A stretch of 64,000 bases of DNA from Actinomycetota bacterium (GCA_009701575.1 WLJX01000001.1:61844-125843), one strand, 5' to 3'. Counted from the first letter of the stretch, positions 30,084-40,033 are shown. Numbers and translations are program-made. Notes: generated from the sequence alone by a model not told the origin.

Positions 30084-30085
30084 TC

Positions 30086-30985
30086 TTACCAGCCCCGCTC
30101 GGCCAATCGATGAGGAACAGGGATGTCTGCAACATTTATACCAACCATTGCTTCGCCAAGTCCGCGAGACGCATCGGCAACAATCTTTGGATCAGTGAAA
30201 TATGTTGTTGCTTTTACACAAGCTGCTGCACGCTTTGCGGCATCTCCTGATTTGAAAATACCAGAACCAATAAATACGCCATCAGCACCAAGTTGCATCA
30301 TCATTGCTGCATCTGCAGGAGTTGCTATTCCGCCAGCAGTGAAAAGAACAACTGGAAGTTTTCCAGTTTCAGCAACTTCTTTCACCAAGGCATAAGGCGC
30401 TTGAAGTTCCTTTGCCGCGACATAAAGTTCATCTTCGCGCATCGAGGTTAAGCGACGAATTTCGCCACCAATCTTGCGCATATGTGTTGTTGCATTCGAT
30501 ACATCGCCAGTTCCCGCTTCACCCTTTGAACGGATCATCGCAGCGCCTTCGCTAATGCGACGAAGAGCTTCACCAAGATTTGTAGCGCCGCAGACAAAGG
30601 GAATTGTGAAATTCCACTTATTAATATGGTGTTCGTAATCTGCTGGTGTTAAAACTTCAGATTCATCAATGTAATCAACGTTCAAAGTTTGCAGGATTTG
30701 TGCTTCCGCAAAGTGACCGATTCGAACTTTCGCCATTACTGGAATAGAAACGGCCGCTTGAATCTTTTCGATCATATCTGGATCAGACATTCGAGATACG
30801 CCACCTTGTGCACGAATATCCGCAGGGACACGTTCAAGTGCCATAACCGCTACAGCTCCGGCATCTTCTGCGATCTTTGCTTGTTCGACATTTACAACGT
30901 CCATGATGACGCCGCCCTTAAGCATTTCGGCCATGCCGCGTTTAACTCTCGCGCCGCCTACTTCTGTTTCATTCGCTTTGGACAT
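30086..30985 (-). CDS. pdxS: Pyridoxal 5'-phosphate synthase lyase subunit PdxS
   Basis: TIM-barrel enzyme that builds PLP from ribose 5-phosphate, glyceraldehyde 3-phosphate and ammonia supplied by PdxT. About 299 residues. Landmarks are [23 protein letters not shown] split over the first strands, [15 protein letters not shown] with an active-site Lys, and [11 protein letters not shown]. Two ATGs are adjacent (30988 and 30985); GGGAG lies 6 nt before the second, so I choose 30985. Bases 30986-31038 separate it from the DUF3048 gene upstream. Confidence 0.96.
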   Translation of the reverse strand: MSKANETEVGGARVKRGMAEMLKGGVIMDVVNVEQAKIAEDAGAVAVMALERVPADIRAQGGVSRMSDPDMIEKIQAAVSIPVMAKVRIGHFAEAQILQTLNVDYIDESEVLTPADYEHHINKWNFTIPFVCGATNLGEALRRISEGAAMIRSKGEAGTGDVSNATTHMRKIGGEIRRLTSMREDELYVAAKELQAPYALVKEVAETGKLPVVLFTAGGIATPADAAMMMQLGADGVFIGSGIFKSGDAAKRAAACVKATTYFTDPKIVADASRGLGEAMVGINVADIPVPHRLAERGW

Positions 30986-31038
30986 CATCTGCTCCCATAA
31001 CTAATCTCGTGAAAATCTCTCAACGTAAGGAGAGGAGT

Positions 31039-32058
31039 CTACTTTGACTTTACTGGGCTCGCACTCGCAGCGGGAGCTGGGTATGTGAACGCGGGTTCAT
31101 TGTCGGTCAATGCGATCCAGACTTGGCCATCGGCAAAATTAGCCACTTTGCCATCAGAAAGCGTCCAGATCGTTCCCACTTCTGCGCTTGGCCGCTGCCA
31201 ATTTATTGGGACCACTTTTCCATCGCGGAGTAAGTACCCAGTTCCAGAACCCACAGTATTGCTCATTGGTGTTATGCCACCAACCTTGTCGTGATAAATC
31301 GAGTTAGTGATTGAAACTTTTTGAATCACAAAATTTGCAGATCCTAGTTGTCGACCAGTTGAATCAAGATTCGGAATACCGTTATACGAAAGCAACCACC
31401 GCTTCTCCGCCTTTGACCAAGTAGCGCTGTATCTAGAGGCCGGCCATTTGATTGAAAAACTTGTAATCTTTTTGCCTAACTCGGAGCCATCTCCAAATTG
31501 CCAACCAACTGACTTAACTGTGTCAATCTTCCTGCCTTCTACTTCAATGGTTTTCTTTAGTAGCGCAGCAGCATCGACCATCATATTTGTCGGAGAAAAT
31601 CTTGTTGTGTCGGTCTGATAAATAGATGGTGGGTTTCGTTCCGCACTCATATTCTCCAAATTTGCAGCGGTAAGGACTGGACGCATTTTGCTCTGGGCAC
31701 CGCTGTAAGCAAAACCGACTCGACCATATTGCGCAAGTATTTCGATGTCACTAATTCTTGCAGATCTAACTGGCCCAATTAGAGCGGGTACTTTGCTAGT
31801 GAAAATAGCGGCCAATCTAGTTAATCCACCTTCGACTTGTTCGATGTATATGACATCCGCAGATCCCAAACCAACTTGTGGATGGGCGGCGCTCGTGTCA
31901 TCAATTTTCACTGCAAGTAGGGGGCCATTCTTTCCAGGGAGGTTTGTAAGAATATTCTTTTCAACGCTTTTGCCTGAAACATTCTTCACAATATTTGAAG
32001 GTGAAGAACATGAACTCAGAACTATCAAAATTGAAAGAGCTGCTAATAACTTTTTCAT
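31039..32058 (-). CDS. DUF3048 (YerB-like) lipoprotein
   Basis: 339 residues with a lipoprotein signal peptide (MKKLLAALSILIVLSSC, lipobox LSSC). The mature protein has the DUF3048 pattern: LLAVKIDDTSAAHPQVGLGSADVIYIEQVEGGLTRLAAIF and GPVRSARISDIEI. The function is unknown; it is expected on the outer face of the membrane. Its ATG overlaps the TGA of the LemA-like gene, so both are at the end of the pgsA-patA-pimA transcript. The C-terminal tail is Ala/Pro/Ser-rich. Confidence 0.88.
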   Translation of the reverse strand: MKKLLAALSILIVLSSCSSPSNIVKNVSGKSVEKNILTNLPGKNGPLLAVKIDDTSAAHPQVGLGSADVIYIEQVEGGLTRLAAIFTSKVPALIGPVRSARISDIEILAQYGRVGFAYSGAQSKMRPVLTAANLENMSAERNPPSIYQTDTTRFSPTNMMVDAAALLKKTIEVEGRKIDTVKSVGWQFGDGSELGKKITSFSIKWPASRYSATWSKAEKRWLLSYNGIPNLDSTGRQLGSANFVIQKVSITNSIYHDKVGGITPMSNTVGSGTGYLLRDGKVVPINWQRPSAEVGTIWTLSDGKVANFADGQVWIALTDNEPAFTYPAPAASASPVKSK

Positions 32059-32561
32059 AAAATATCATCCTCAAATGAATATCGCATTGGTAAGGGAGCA
32101 TGTCCAGCTAGTCGGAAAAATTTGAAAAGAATCTTGTTACGCAGAAATTGCGCGCTTTGTACTGCTTCGGTATGTATCGTTATTCCCACCGAAATCTTTT
32201 CCGTAATCACTTCCAAAGCAGATAGCAGTTCAACTTCAATTCCACTTGGCGCAGATAATTCATCGCTGAGAATTAACTTCAGACTCTGCGAAAGTGCTAT
32301 TTCAGCCTCACTTCGCTCAACAATGTTCGCCTCTCTTGCTTGGTATGCAGCGGCAGTTAATACCAAACTTGTTGCCGCATCAACACTCGGTGAATGCGCG
32401 ATTTCTAGTGATATCGAAGCTCTTTTTTGAAGAAGCGCATCTAAATGTGCCCACGAAGTTTCAACCCGATGATGTAGCGAATCGAGTCTCGAAGCCAGAT
32501 AAGAGAGATACCAACCTGCGAGTAGCAGAAAAAAGACTACAGCGACAATTGTTTTAACCAT
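32055..32561 (-). CDS. LemA-like membrane-anchored helical protein
   Basis: 168 residues from ATG 32561 (the TTG start used in the ORF track adds 13 unlikely residues). One N-terminal membrane segment (TIVAVVFFLLLAGWYLSYL) is followed by long helices. The stretch RVETSWAHLDALLQKRASISLEIA resembles LemA proteins, which have a VEEAWANIDVQLKRR-like segment at this point. The function of LemA is unsettled. It overlaps pimA by 8 nt and DUF3048 by 4 nt. A comparable small membrane gene follows pimA in Streptomyces (recalled). Confidence 0.65.
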   Translation of the reverse strand: MVKTIVAVVFFLLLAGWYLSYLASRLDSLHHRVETSWAHLDALLQKRASISLEIAHSPSVDAATSLVLTAAAYQAREANIVERSEAEIALSQSLKLILSDELSAPSGIEVELLSALEVITEKISVGITIHTEAVQSAQFLRNKILFKFFRLAGHAPLPMRYSFEDDIL

Positions 32562-33726
32562 TAGAACGTAATCTATTCCAGAATCGGTTTTCTGAAGCAA
32601 GGCTCACTTTAGAGTTCCCAACTAAAACCATTTCATAAACTGACAAGATCTGTTCACCGACCGCATTCCAATCGAAGATTTTTGCCTTTTCATAACCGGC
32701 ACCCGCTATCTTTTTTCGAGCAGTTTCATCCCCTAGTAAATTAAGCACAGCAGATGCTAGAGCGCTGGAATCTCCAGTCACAAATAATTGACCTGATTTT
32801 CCATTATCTAAAAGGCTCTCAAAAGCTGGTAAGTCACTTGCAATAATTGGTGTTCTGGATGCCATCGCCTCAGCCAGAATTATTCCGAAAGATTCGCCAC
32901 CCGTATTTGGGGCGATGTATAACGAAATAGATTTGAAGAATTGAGCCTTCTCTAACTCTGAAATTCGACCGAGAAAAGTGATTCGGTCTCGGAGATGTGC
33001 CGGTACTTGTTTCTGAAAATCTTCCGTTTCACCTGGCCCCGCAACTAATACCCGCAAATTTGGAACTTGCGAAACTATTTTAGGAATCGCATCAAGTAGC
33101 ACTGATAGACCTTTGCGTGGTTCATCAAACCTGCCGATAAAACCTATTGTGTTTGGCAACGCCCATTCAGCACGCGTTCCAATCCCCTCGAATTTACTCA
33201 TACTTATGCCATTAGGTATAACAACCGCTTCGGTATTGAATCGATCTTTAAGAGTTTGTCTAGCAATTTCACTCACCGCGATCTTTGCAGTGATTCGTTC
33301 TATTAATGGATCTAGCATCGTGCCGATTGCATTAGCGATCTTTTGGGAGTTTGTTGCAGCATGGAAGGTTGCAACCATAGGTCCATCACCCGCCCACCCA
33401 GCTAATAAAGAGAGAGATGGGATTGCTGGTTCGTGCAAATGCAACAGATCGAATTCGCCACTTGATATCCACTGCTTGACTCTCGACGATGCGAGCGGAC
33501 CGAAAATCACTTTCGCAACCGCCCCGTTGTATGGAATTGAAATCGGACGACCTGCAGAAACTACCCAAGGTTCAATATTTCCATCTTCATCTGTCACTGG
33601 CGCAAGTACAGAAACTTCGTGGCCTTTGGAAAGCAACCACTCCGCTTGTTCTTTGATGTGAATCTGAACGCCACCGGGCGTATCCCAACCATAGGGACAG
33701 ACGATTCCAATTCGCAGCTTACGCAT
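32554..33726 (-). CDS. pimA: Phosphatidylinositol alpha-mannosyltransferase PimA
   Basis: GT4-family GT-B glycosyltransferase that transfers the first mannose from GDP-mannose to phosphatidylinositol. The start is set to ATG 33726 (MRKLRIGIVCPYGWDTPGGVQ); the TTG at 33735 in the ORF track is less likely. Features are the N-terminal GGVQIHIKEQA, LLHLHEPAIPSL, GRFDEPRKGLSVLLDA and the donor-site motif GESFGIILAEAMASRTPI. 390 residues. It overlaps patA by 8 nt. With pgsA and patA it forms a PI-mannoside initiation cassette, a clear actinobacterial marker. Confidence 0.93.
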   Translation of the reverse strand: MRKLRIGIVCPYGWDTPGGVQIHIKEQAEWLLSKGHEVSVLAPVTDEDGNIEPWVVSAGRPISIPYNGAVAKVIFGPLASSRVKQWISSGEFDLLHLHEPAIPSLSLLAGWAGDGPMVATFHAATNSQKIANAIGTMLDPLIERITAKIAVSEIARQTLKDRFNTEAVVIPNGISMSKFEGIGTRAEWALPNTIGFIGRFDEPRKGLSVLLDAIPKIVSQVPNLRVLVAGPGETEDFQKQVPAHLRDRITFLGRISELEKAQFFKSISLYIAPNTGGESFGIILAEAMASRTPIIASDLPAFESLLDNGKSGQLFVTGDSSALASAVLNLLGDETARKKIAGAGYEKAKIFDWNAVGEQILSVYEMVLVGNSKVSLASENRFWNRLRSNG

Positions 33727-34603
33727 TTGAATCAACCCAAATGCGTTGCAACATATGCCAATCCACTGTGTTCGCTGCGATCTGCTTAGCGAATCGATCA
33801 GCCATGATTTGCGTCATTGCGGCGGCCTTCTCATTCACGCTACCTGTCTCAGGAACTTTTATTGCCGCTTCAAAAATTATATGAATCCCAGATTTTTCAT
33901 ACTTAACATAAGCGGTTATCAAATCTGCTCCAGTTTGAATAGCAAGCAACGCTGGTCCGCCAGGCATCTGTGCACCGTCACCAAAAAACTTAACTGGAAT
34001 TCCATTCTTAGAAAGATCCCGGTCCGCAACAAGTGCGACCAGTTTTCCAGAACGTAGCCTCTGCGAAAGTGTTGCGATGCTTCTTGAATTAAGGTCAAGA
34101 ACTTCCATGCCGATTTTTGTTCGATACTCTAAAAATTTACGGAACAACTTCTCCGGCTTTAAATGTTCTGCCACAGTCGTGAATTGAATACCTGTTGCAC
34201 AGAAATATGCGCCTGCGTGATCCCAATTTCCTGCATGAGGCAGCGCAACAATGCAACCCCTCTTAGCCGCTATTGGCTCACGGAGAAAATCTTCATTAGT
34301 ACAGGTGGTGCTTGAAATTAAGTCCTCTTTGCTCCAACTGGGAAAGCGAAAAGTGTCACACCAATAGCGCAGATAAGAACGCATTCCTGCACTAACTAAA
34401 AACTCTATTTCGTCCGCATCTAATTCGGGGCGCACGCGTTGGTAATTCGAACGGAGACGAACTATTCCCTTACCATTTCGACCGTAGAGATAATCAGCAA
34501 ATCGATCGGCAAGACCATAAGCAGTCTTAGCTGGAAGTAAACGCACAATTTTCCAGGCGGCGTTATAGCCGAAATAAATCAGCGCTTCATTAATCTTTTT
34601 CAA
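33719..34603 (-). CDS. patA: PIM acyltransferase (PatA-like, HtrB/LpxL family)
   Basis: Acylates mannosylated phosphatidylinositol at the membrane. 294 residues after start correction. The ORF-track start (34672) runs deep into pgsA; I use TTG 34603, which overlaps the pgsA TGA in a TTGA junction and has AAAGG six bases upstream. The catalytic HX4D motif is in LPHAGNWDHAG. Other family blocks are LVALVADRDLSKNGIPVKFFG and MPGGPALLAIQTGA. Placement between pgsA and pimA supports the PIM role rather than lipid A synthesis. Confidence 0.88.
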   Translation of the reverse strand: MKKINEALIYFGYNAAWKIVRLLPAKTAYGLADRFADYLYGRNGKGIVRLRSNYQRVRPELDADEIEFLVSAGMRSYLRYWCDTFRFPSWSKEDLISSTTCTNEDFLREPIAAKRGCIVALPHAGNWDHAGAYFCATGIQFTTVAEHLKPEKLFRKFLEYRTKIGMEVLDLNSRSIATLSQRLRSGKLVALVADRDLSKNGIPVKFFGDGAQMPGGPALLAIQTGADLITAYVKYEKSGIHIIFEAAIKVPETGSVNEKAAAMTQIMADRFAKQIAANTVDWHMLQRIWVDSNA

Positions 34604-35196
34604 TGTGAACCTTTGTAAACGATTACCAAGCGCTGGAAAACCGTAACCAAACTTGCAATAGCCAATACCCAAAATCCGACTGCAAGAGCATGAGGAACTC
34701 CTAGACCAGCAAAACCAGTTGTGGTAACTAAGATGATTAACCGCTCGCTTCGTTCAGCAAAGCCACCATTACATTCGATTCCTAAAGATTCTGACCGGGC
34801 CTTTATGTATGAGATGAGGAATCCAAGAACCGCCGTGACTAGAACGAGTGGAACCAAGGCATCATCTATATCAATCAAATGCCAAAGTACCGAGCCAATA
34901 ATCACTGCGTCAGTTAGGCGATCTAGCGTCGAATCAAGGAGAGCGCCCCAAGCGCTAGAACCTTTTGGTGATAAGCGCGCAATAGTTCCATCAAGCAAAT
35001 CAAAGAGCACAAAAAATATTATGAACATTGTGCCAGCAAAGAATCGTCCATTTGGAAAAGTAAACAGCGCCGCCAAAATCGTAAACAGCGCTCCGACTGC
35101 CGTCACCATATTGGCGCTCACACCGGCCCGGATTAAGCCACGACAGATTGGAGTAATTAATCTGGTGACTGGGGCGCGTAAGGTTTCTTGTAACAT
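34600..35196 (-). CDS. pgsA: Phosphatidylinositol phosphate synthase (CDP-alcohol phosphatidyltransferase)
   Basis: Integral membrane enzyme joining CDP-diacylglycerol to inositol phosphate, the first step of PI and PIM lipids. The signature DGTIARLSPKGSSAWGALLD continues to STLDR, fitting DGx2ARx8Gx3Dx3D completely. The ORF track starts at 35481, inside an opposing gene. ATG 35196 gives MLQETLRAPVTRLITPICRGL, which matches the usual PIP synthase N-terminus and 198-residue length, and has TACGAT seven bases upstream. About five to six membrane segments. First gene of the PIM operon. Confidence 0.92.
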   Translation of the reverse strand: MLQETLRAPVTRLITPICRGLIRAGVSANMVTAVGALFTILAALFTFPNGRFFAGTMFIIFFVLFDLLDGTIARLSPKGSSAWGALLDSTLDRLTDAVIIGSVLWHLIDIDDALVPLVLVTAVLGFLISYIKARSESLGIECNGGFAERSERLIILVTTTGFAGLGVPHALAVGFWVLAIASLVTVFQRLVIVYKGSH

Positions 35197-35213
35197 CTTT
35201 CCCATCGTAGGCT
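35197..35213. promoter_or_regulatory. Overlapping divergent -10 elements, pgsA versus EF-G-like gene
   Basis: On the minus strand TACGAT (35209-35204) lies 7 nt before pgsA ATG 35196. On the plus strand TAGGCT (35208-35213) lies 8 nt before GTG 35222 of the EF-G-like gene. The two hexamers share bases 35208-35209. The start codons are about 25 nt apart, so ordinary promoters with leaders do not fit; overlapping leaderless or near-leaderless promoters would. Inferred from motif and spacing only. Confidence 0.45.
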
Positions 35214-35221
35214 TCGTGGTT

Positions 35222-35812
35222 GTGAGCAACCAAATCTTCCCACTAATTACGCCCAATCTACAGGTCTGTGTAATTGGTAAATCGGGTGTTGAAATTGCTA
35301 AGTATTTTGGAGTTAGCCCTTCACCCCTAGAGGCTAGCGATGCCGCAATATTTGAAGTCAGCGCTATCGATGGCATATCCCCAGCCGATGTCGAAAAATG
35401 GAATACCGCCCGGGAGCTATATATCCCTTCGCTAATCGTAATTACTGATTTAAGTAATGGTGAAATAGATTTCGATGACATGAGTGCAATTGCAGGAAAA
35501 CTATTGGATCCCGTTTTGACTCCCTATTTAGTTCTTCATGATGATTCTGGAAATCCAACAGCGCTTATAGATCTTAATTCATTGAAAATTTCCGACTACT
35601 CAACAGGAGAGCGCGAAGAACGAGAGAGCGATTCGGAACACAAGGTTCTAGTGTTTGAATTTCGCAAGGAGTATTTAGAAGCGCTTGAAGAATTTGGCCC
35701 AACTGGTTTTATTGATGCCCTTAATTTTCCTGCAATTCCATTTATAGAAAGCAACAACCTTGGAAGTTTTGAGATTGCGACTCTTTTAAATACGTTACCA
35801 AGCAGCCGCTAG
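35222..35812 (+). CDS. Degenerate EF-G-type G-domain protein
   Basis: Only the last 196 residues of ORF 34721-35812 look like protein; the upstream part is the antisense shadow of pgsA. From GTG 35222 it reads MSNQIFPLITPNLQVCVIG. The stretch SDAAIFEVSAIDGISPADVEKWNTARELYIPSLIVITDL aligns well with the G3-G4 part of EF-G GTPase domains (ADAALFVVSAVDGVQ...). The P-loop and the NKxD motif are missing (ITDLSNGEIDFDD occupies the NKLD region), and domains II-V are absent. It therefore cannot be a normal GTPase. A GTG at 35216 is an alternative start. The 3' end overlaps the HIT gene by 18 nt. I recall an EF-G-like gene at this locus in Streptomyces. Confidence 0.65.
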   Translation: MSNQIFPLITPNLQVCVIGKSGVEIAKYFGVSPSPLEASDAAIFEVSAIDGISPADVEKWNTARELYIPSLIVITDLSNGEIDFDDMSAIAGKLLDPVLTPYLVLHDDSGNPTALIDLNSLKISDYSTGEREERESDSEHKVLVFEFRKEYLEALEEFGPTGFIDALNFPAIPFIESNNLGSFEIATLLNTLPSSR

Positions 35813-36328
35813 TTGGGCGCGCGTCTCACTTAGCAATTGCGGAAGAACTTTGGTTTGGCCAATTAACGGCATAAAATTCGAATCTCCCGCCCATCTTGGA
35901 ATGACATGTTGATGAATATGGTCAGCAACGCCAGCACCTGAGACCGCACCCTGATTCATCCCGAGATTAAAGCCAGCAGCTCCACTTACCTTTCGCAACG
36001 TCTCCATCGCGTGCGCTGAAAGTTCCAAAATTTCATTTCGTTCGCTCGTTGTTAAGTCTGTTAAATCTGCAACATGACGATTCGAACAAATTAAGAGGTG
36101 TCCGGCGTTGTATGGATACAAATTCATTACAACATAGGCCTCACGTCCTCTTGCAACGACTAAGCCATCTTCATCACTCAACTTCAATATCCGGCAGAAC
36201 GGACATTCAATTTCATTTCCTGGGAGTGGTCGATTCTCGCCTTCTAGATAAGACATGCGATGAGGTGCCCACAAGCGTTGCCAACGATCGGGCATTCCAG
36301 CTCCGCCGTGCATCTCTTCTTCGCTCAT
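35795..36328 (-). CDS. HIT-family hydrolase (AP4A phosphorylase/hydrolase-like)
   Basis: 177 residues with the histidine triad HIHQHVIP and an N-terminal zinc-type CPFC. The N-terminal LQRLWAPHRMSYL-like segment (WQRLWAPHRMSYLEG) and the C-terminal SNFMPLIGQTKVLPQLL resemble the mycobacterial AP4A phosphorylase-type HIT protein found next to thrS and pgsA. It probably acts on dinucleoside polyphosphates or nucleotidyl adducts. It follows thrS by 8 nt and converges on the EF-G-like gene with an 18-nt overlap. Confidence 0.9.
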   Translation of the reverse strand: MSEEEMHGGAGMPDRWQRLWAPHRMSYLEGENRPLPGNEIECPFCRILKLSDEDGLVVARGREAYVVMNLYPYNAGHLLICSNRHVADLTDLTTSERNEILELSAHAMETLRKVSGAAGFNLGMNQGAVSGAGVADHIHQHVIPRWAGDSNFMPLIGQTKVLPQLLSETRAQLAAAW

Positions 36329-36336
36329 GAAAATTC

Positions 36337-38328
36337 CTAAATTTGAATTCGATTTGCTACAGCAGCAAGAACTTCGGCGATTGCGTCATCAATTGAAATC
36401 CCATTCTTTTGTTCACCGTTCCGGTACCTAAATGAGACCCCACCAGCTTTTTGATCTTCTTCTCCTGCAATCATCATGAAGGGAATTTTCTCAAGTTGAG
36501 CGGTACGAACTTTCTTCTGCATGCGATCGTCAGATGCATCAATATCAACTCGAATACCCGCCTTACGCATCTTGGCAATTACCTCTTCGAGATAAGGAGT
36601 GAAGGAATCGGCAACTGGAATTCCGCGTACCTGTACCGGTGCCAGCCATGGAGGGAATGCACCTGCATAATGTTCAGTTAAAACACCGAAGAATCTCTCG
36701 ATCGAACCGAATAGGGCACGGTGAATCATTACAGGTTGTTGTCTTGTTCCATCTGATGCCTGATATTCCAAATCAAATCTCTGCGGCAATTGGAAATCAA
36801 CTTGAATCGTAGACATCTGCCAGGTGCGACCGATTGCATCTTTCGCTTGCACGGAAATCTTTGGACCATAGAACGCAGCGCCTTCTGGATCTAATACAAG
36901 TTCTAGATTCTGTTTTGTTGCTGCGATCCGAAGTGCTTCGGTTGCGGACTCCCAATCCGCATCACTTCCAACAGATTTCTCGGGATTGCGTGTCGATAGC
37001 TCTAGATAAAAATCCTCTAAGCCGTAATCGCGAAGCAAATTCAGTACGAATGTCAGCAGGCTATCAAGTTCTCCGAGCATCTGATCCTTGGTGCAATAAA
37101 TATGCGCATCATCTTGAGTGAATCCGCGGGCTCGAGTTAAACCATGGATTACTCCGGATTTCTCATAGCGATAAACGGTTCCAAATTCAAAGAGTCGAAG
37201 TGGAAGTTCGCGATAGGAACGTGAAGATGATTTATAAATTAAATTATGGAACGGACAGTTCATTGGCTTCATGTAGTACTTCTGCCCCGCACGTTTTATT
37301 GTGCCATCAGCATGCAACTCTTCATCCATAATCATTGGTGGATACATGCCTTCGGAATACCATTGCAAATGTCCGGAGGTTTCAAATAAAGCGGCCTTGG
37401 TTAAATGAGGTGAATAAACAAATTGATAATCCTCTTCTTCGTGACGCTTACGTGAATAATCTTCCATCGCTCGACGAATGATTCCGCCCTTTGGATGAAA
37501 CACCGCCAGCCCAGAACCAACTTCTTCTGGAAATGAGAAGAGATCTAACTCAGTACCTAAGCGACGGTGGTCTCGCTTCTCTGCTTCAGCCAATAAATTC
37601 AGATACGCATCGAGTTTCTCTTGTGATGGCCAAGCAGTTCCATAAATTCGCTGCAACATTGGATTCTTCTCTGAGCCTCGCCAGTAGGCAGCTGCAGTAC
37701 GCATTAATTTAAATGCTGGGATGTGTTTCGTGGATGGTAGGTGTGGACCTCGGCACAGATCGCTCCACGCTGGCTGACCATCACGCCCTAAATTGTCATA
37801 AATTGTTAACTCACCGGCACCAACTTCAACACTTGCTTCATCATCAACGCTGCCGGACTTGAGCCCAATTAATTCGCACTTATATGGTTCGTTCGCAAGT
37901 TCAGCCAAAGCTTCTTTCTCAGTTACAACACGTCTGCGAAATCTTTGGCCTGCTTTTATAATTTTGCGCATTGCAGATTCAAGCTTCTCTAAATCATCCG
38001 GATTAAATGGTCTCTGCGAATCGAAGTCGTAATAAAACCCATCAGTGATCGGTGGTCCGATACCCAACTTCGTGTCAGCGAAAACTTCTTGAACAGCCTG
38101 TGCCATTACATGTGCTGTTGAGTGGCGCAAAACCGATAGGCCCTCCGCGGAATCAATGCTGACGCCTTCAATTACATCGCCCTCTTTAAGTTCCGTCCAA
38201 AGATCTTTCAGTTGACCATTCACTTTGCACACAACAATTTGAGTATTCTCGGCAAAAATTTGGGTTGGGCGAATCTCCGACTCAATCGATTGCTTAATTC
38301 CATCAACGGAAATTGAAATGCTCGCCAT
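36337..38328 (-). CDS. thrS: Threonyl-tRNA synthetase
   Basis: Class II synthetase of 663 residues. Domain order is TGS, the editing N2 domain ([16 protein letters not shown] with HSTAH, zinc-like), the catalytic core with [12 protein letters not shown] (zinc Cys) and [30 protein letters not shown], and the anticodon-binding domain. No internal oddities. The gene lies 4 nt after pabBC, so both may be co-transcribed from the pabBC promoter. Confidence 0.98.
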   Translation of the reverse strand: MASISISVDGIKQSIESEIRPTQIFAENTQIVVCKVNGQLKDLWTELKEGDVIEGVSIDSAEGLSVLRHSTAHVMAQAVQEVFADTKLGIGPPITDGFYYDFDSQRPFNPDDLEKLESAMRKIIKAGQRFRRRVVTEKEALAELANEPYKCELIGLKSGSVDDEASVEVGAGELTIYDNLGRDGQPAWSDLCRGPHLPSTKHIPAFKLMRTAAAYWRGSEKNPMLQRIYGTAWPSQEKLDAYLNLLAEAEKRDHRRLGTELDLFSFPEEVGSGLAVFHPKGGIIRRAMEDYSRKRHEEEDYQFVYSPHLTKAALFETSGHLQWYSEGMYPPMIMDEELHADGTIKRAGQKYYMKPMNCPFHNLIYKSSSRSYRELPLRLFEFGTVYRYEKSGVIHGLTRARGFTQDDAHIYCTKDQMLGELDSLLTFVLNLLRDYGLEDFYLELSTRNPEKSVGSDADWESATEALRIAATKQNLELVLDPEGAAFYGPKISVQAKDAIGRTWQMSTIQVDFQLPQRFDLEYQASDGTRQQPVMIHRALFGSIERFFGVLTEHYAGAFPPWLAPVQVRGIPVADSFTPYLEEVIAKMRKAGIRVDIDASDDRMQKKVRTAQLEKIPFMMIAGEEDQKAGGVSFRYRNGEQKNGISIDDAIAEVLAAVANRIQI

Positions 38329-38332
38329 GTTC

Positions 38333-40033
38333 TTAGCCTACCGAATGGGCTAGGCGAATTTCGCGCAATTTATCGCTCCACTGCTTACTAATCTCATCTT
38401 CCATCAATTTTCGTCCAGAGATTTCTATAACAGGTTGCGCAATTCTTAGGGCAGATAGCGCAAAGGCGTGAGTCGCTCTATCCAATTCTGCAGCATCAAT
38501 TTCTGCCTCAATCGCCAATCCTGATGAGACAACTAAGCCTCGAATAATTCCAGGAAGTACTCCAGAATCAAGGCTTGAGGTAACCCACAAACCATCTATT
38601 CTAAATACGAAATTTGAAACCGCGCCTTCGCAAACCTTGCCATTCTGATTCACAACAATGATTTCATCAAACCCATCAACTCTCGCTTCAGTCAACATCG
38701 CAAGATTTGAAGTGTACGGAAATGTTTTATGGAGCTTTGCTTGCGTATCGATTTCCAGATTTCGTATTCCGATACGAGCGCCGTGAGTGGTGTCTACATA
38801 TGGATCTACCGAGACTTGGAAGGTTTCGCCAAAAGTTAGCCGCATTCTGCCAAGTTCTACGCGATCTAGTGAACCAAGTTTTTGGAATATCTCCGCATCC
38901 GAAGGTATTTCATATCCAAGTATCGCCGCGCTCTTTCGCGCCCTCGCTAGGTGTTCTCGAAGAAGTTGGGGGGTCCCGTTTTCAATGCGAACTGTTTCGA
39001 ATAATCCAGAACCAAAAGGCCAGCGATCGCTTCTAAATCCACCTGCAATTGCAAGAAGTTTCGCTGCCTTTAATTCGGTCTCTTCCCATTCCTTTGTTGG
39101 ATCACTCGACCAAGTTATTCCAGCACCAGTCCCAAATTTAAGTTTGTTACCAACTTTCCAAAATATTCGAATCGCGACGCTAAGAACTGCGTTATCGCCT
39201 TCTATCCAACCGAGTGCGCCACAATAAGGACCACGCTGCGTTGGTTCGATCTCCGATATCAAATTAACCGCAGAGAACTTTGGTGCTCCACTAACCGAAC
39301 CAGGCGGAAGTATTTCGCGGAAGATTTCAGCCCAGCCTAATTCCTCGCGAACTTCACCAACGACATCAGACACCAAATGTTCTAGTCCTGGATGTAACTC
39401 GCTTCGAAAGAGTTCAGAAACTTTCACAGTTCCGGTAGAACAGATTCGCGCGAAATCGTTGCGCATTAGATCAACAATCATCACATTCTCTGCTCGATCT
39501 TTCTCCGAGAAAAGCGAACCCGTCTCCGATAACTTTCGCGTCCCCTTTATGGGGCTCGTTTTTAGCTGTGAGCCTTCGCGCAGAAGAAAAAGCTCCGGTG
39601 AAGCCGAGGCTATTTCAAAATCAGGTAGCTTTAAATAGGAAGCACTTGGCGCAGGATTCTTTGCCAAGATCTTTGCAAAGAGCGGAGCAAGTGAACGCTC
39701 CTTCTCAATTTGAGTTCCAAGTACTCGGCATGCATTTACCTGATAGACATTTCCTAATTCAATTTGGGTTCTAATCTCTGAGACATAACTCTCGAAATCG
39801 CTCTTTGATATCGAACTCTCCCAAACTTCATTTAGGCCGGTCCATTGATTCATCTCTGGGAAAGCCACACCTCGTGAAACTTTTCTAAATTTTGCGAAGG
39901 TGTATTTACCTTCAAATGTTGTTGAGACCGCCCAAAACCCGCCATCGTTTAAGGATTCGGGATCGCTGCTTATTTCGATTAAGTCAGTCGCGAGAACCCC
40001 ATTCATCCAGAAAAAGGGCTGATTAATATCCAC
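38333..40033 (-). CDS. pabBC: Fused aminodeoxychorismate synthase component I / 4-amino-4-deoxychorismate lyase
   Basis: A 566-residue fusion for p-aminobenzoate (folate) synthesis. Residues about 1-340 are Pab[48 protein letters not shown] and [18 protein letters not shown], the chorismate-binding fold. From about residue 350 it is a fold-type IV PLP lyase: [15 protein letters not shown], then a catalytic Lys probably in [11 protein letters not shown], and [18 protein letters not shown]. Amidotransferase PabA must be encoded elsewhere. The GTG start 40033 has a leaderless -10 (TAGCGT plus 6 nt). Confidence 0.92.
   Translation of the reverse strand: MDINQPFFWMNGVLATDLIEISSDPESLNDGGFWAVSTTFEGKYTFAKFRKVSRGVAFPEMNQWTGLNEVWESSISKSDFESYVSEIRTQIELGNVYQVNACRVLGTQIEKERSLAPLFAKILAKNPAPSASYLKLPDFEIASASPELFLLREGSQLKTSPIKGTRKLSETGSLFSEKDRAENVMIVDLMRNDFARICSTGTVKVSELFRSELHPGLEHLVSDVVGEVREELGWAEIFREILPPGSVSGAPKFSAVNLISEIEPTQRGPYCGALGWIEGDNAVLSVAIRIFWKVGNKLKFGTGAGITWSSDPTKEWEETELKAAKLLAIAGGFRSDRWPFGSGLFETVRIENGTPQLLREHLARARKSAAILGYEIPSDAEIFQKLGSLDRVELGRMRLTFGETFQVSVDPYVDTTHGARIGIRNLEIDTQAKLHKTFPYTSNLAMLTEARVDGFDEIIVVNQNGKVCEGAVSNFVFRIDGLWVTSSLDSGVLPGIIRGLVVSSGLAIEAEIDAAELDRATHAFALSALRIAQPVIEISGRKLMEDEISKQWSDKLREIRLAHSVG

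Noticed and set aside
33113-33661. 182-residue plus-strand ORF opposite pimA
   Set aside because: Antisense shadow; pimA on the minus strand has complete GT4 motifs.
34721-35215. N-terminal two-thirds of the plus-strand ORF 34721-35812
   Set aside because: It is the antisense of pgsA membrane segments; only the part after about 35216 shows family similarity.
35197-35481. N-terminal extension of pgsA in the ORF track
   Set aside because: It runs through the opposing EF-G-like gene and lacks PIP synthase similarity; ATG 35196 restores the normal N-terminus.
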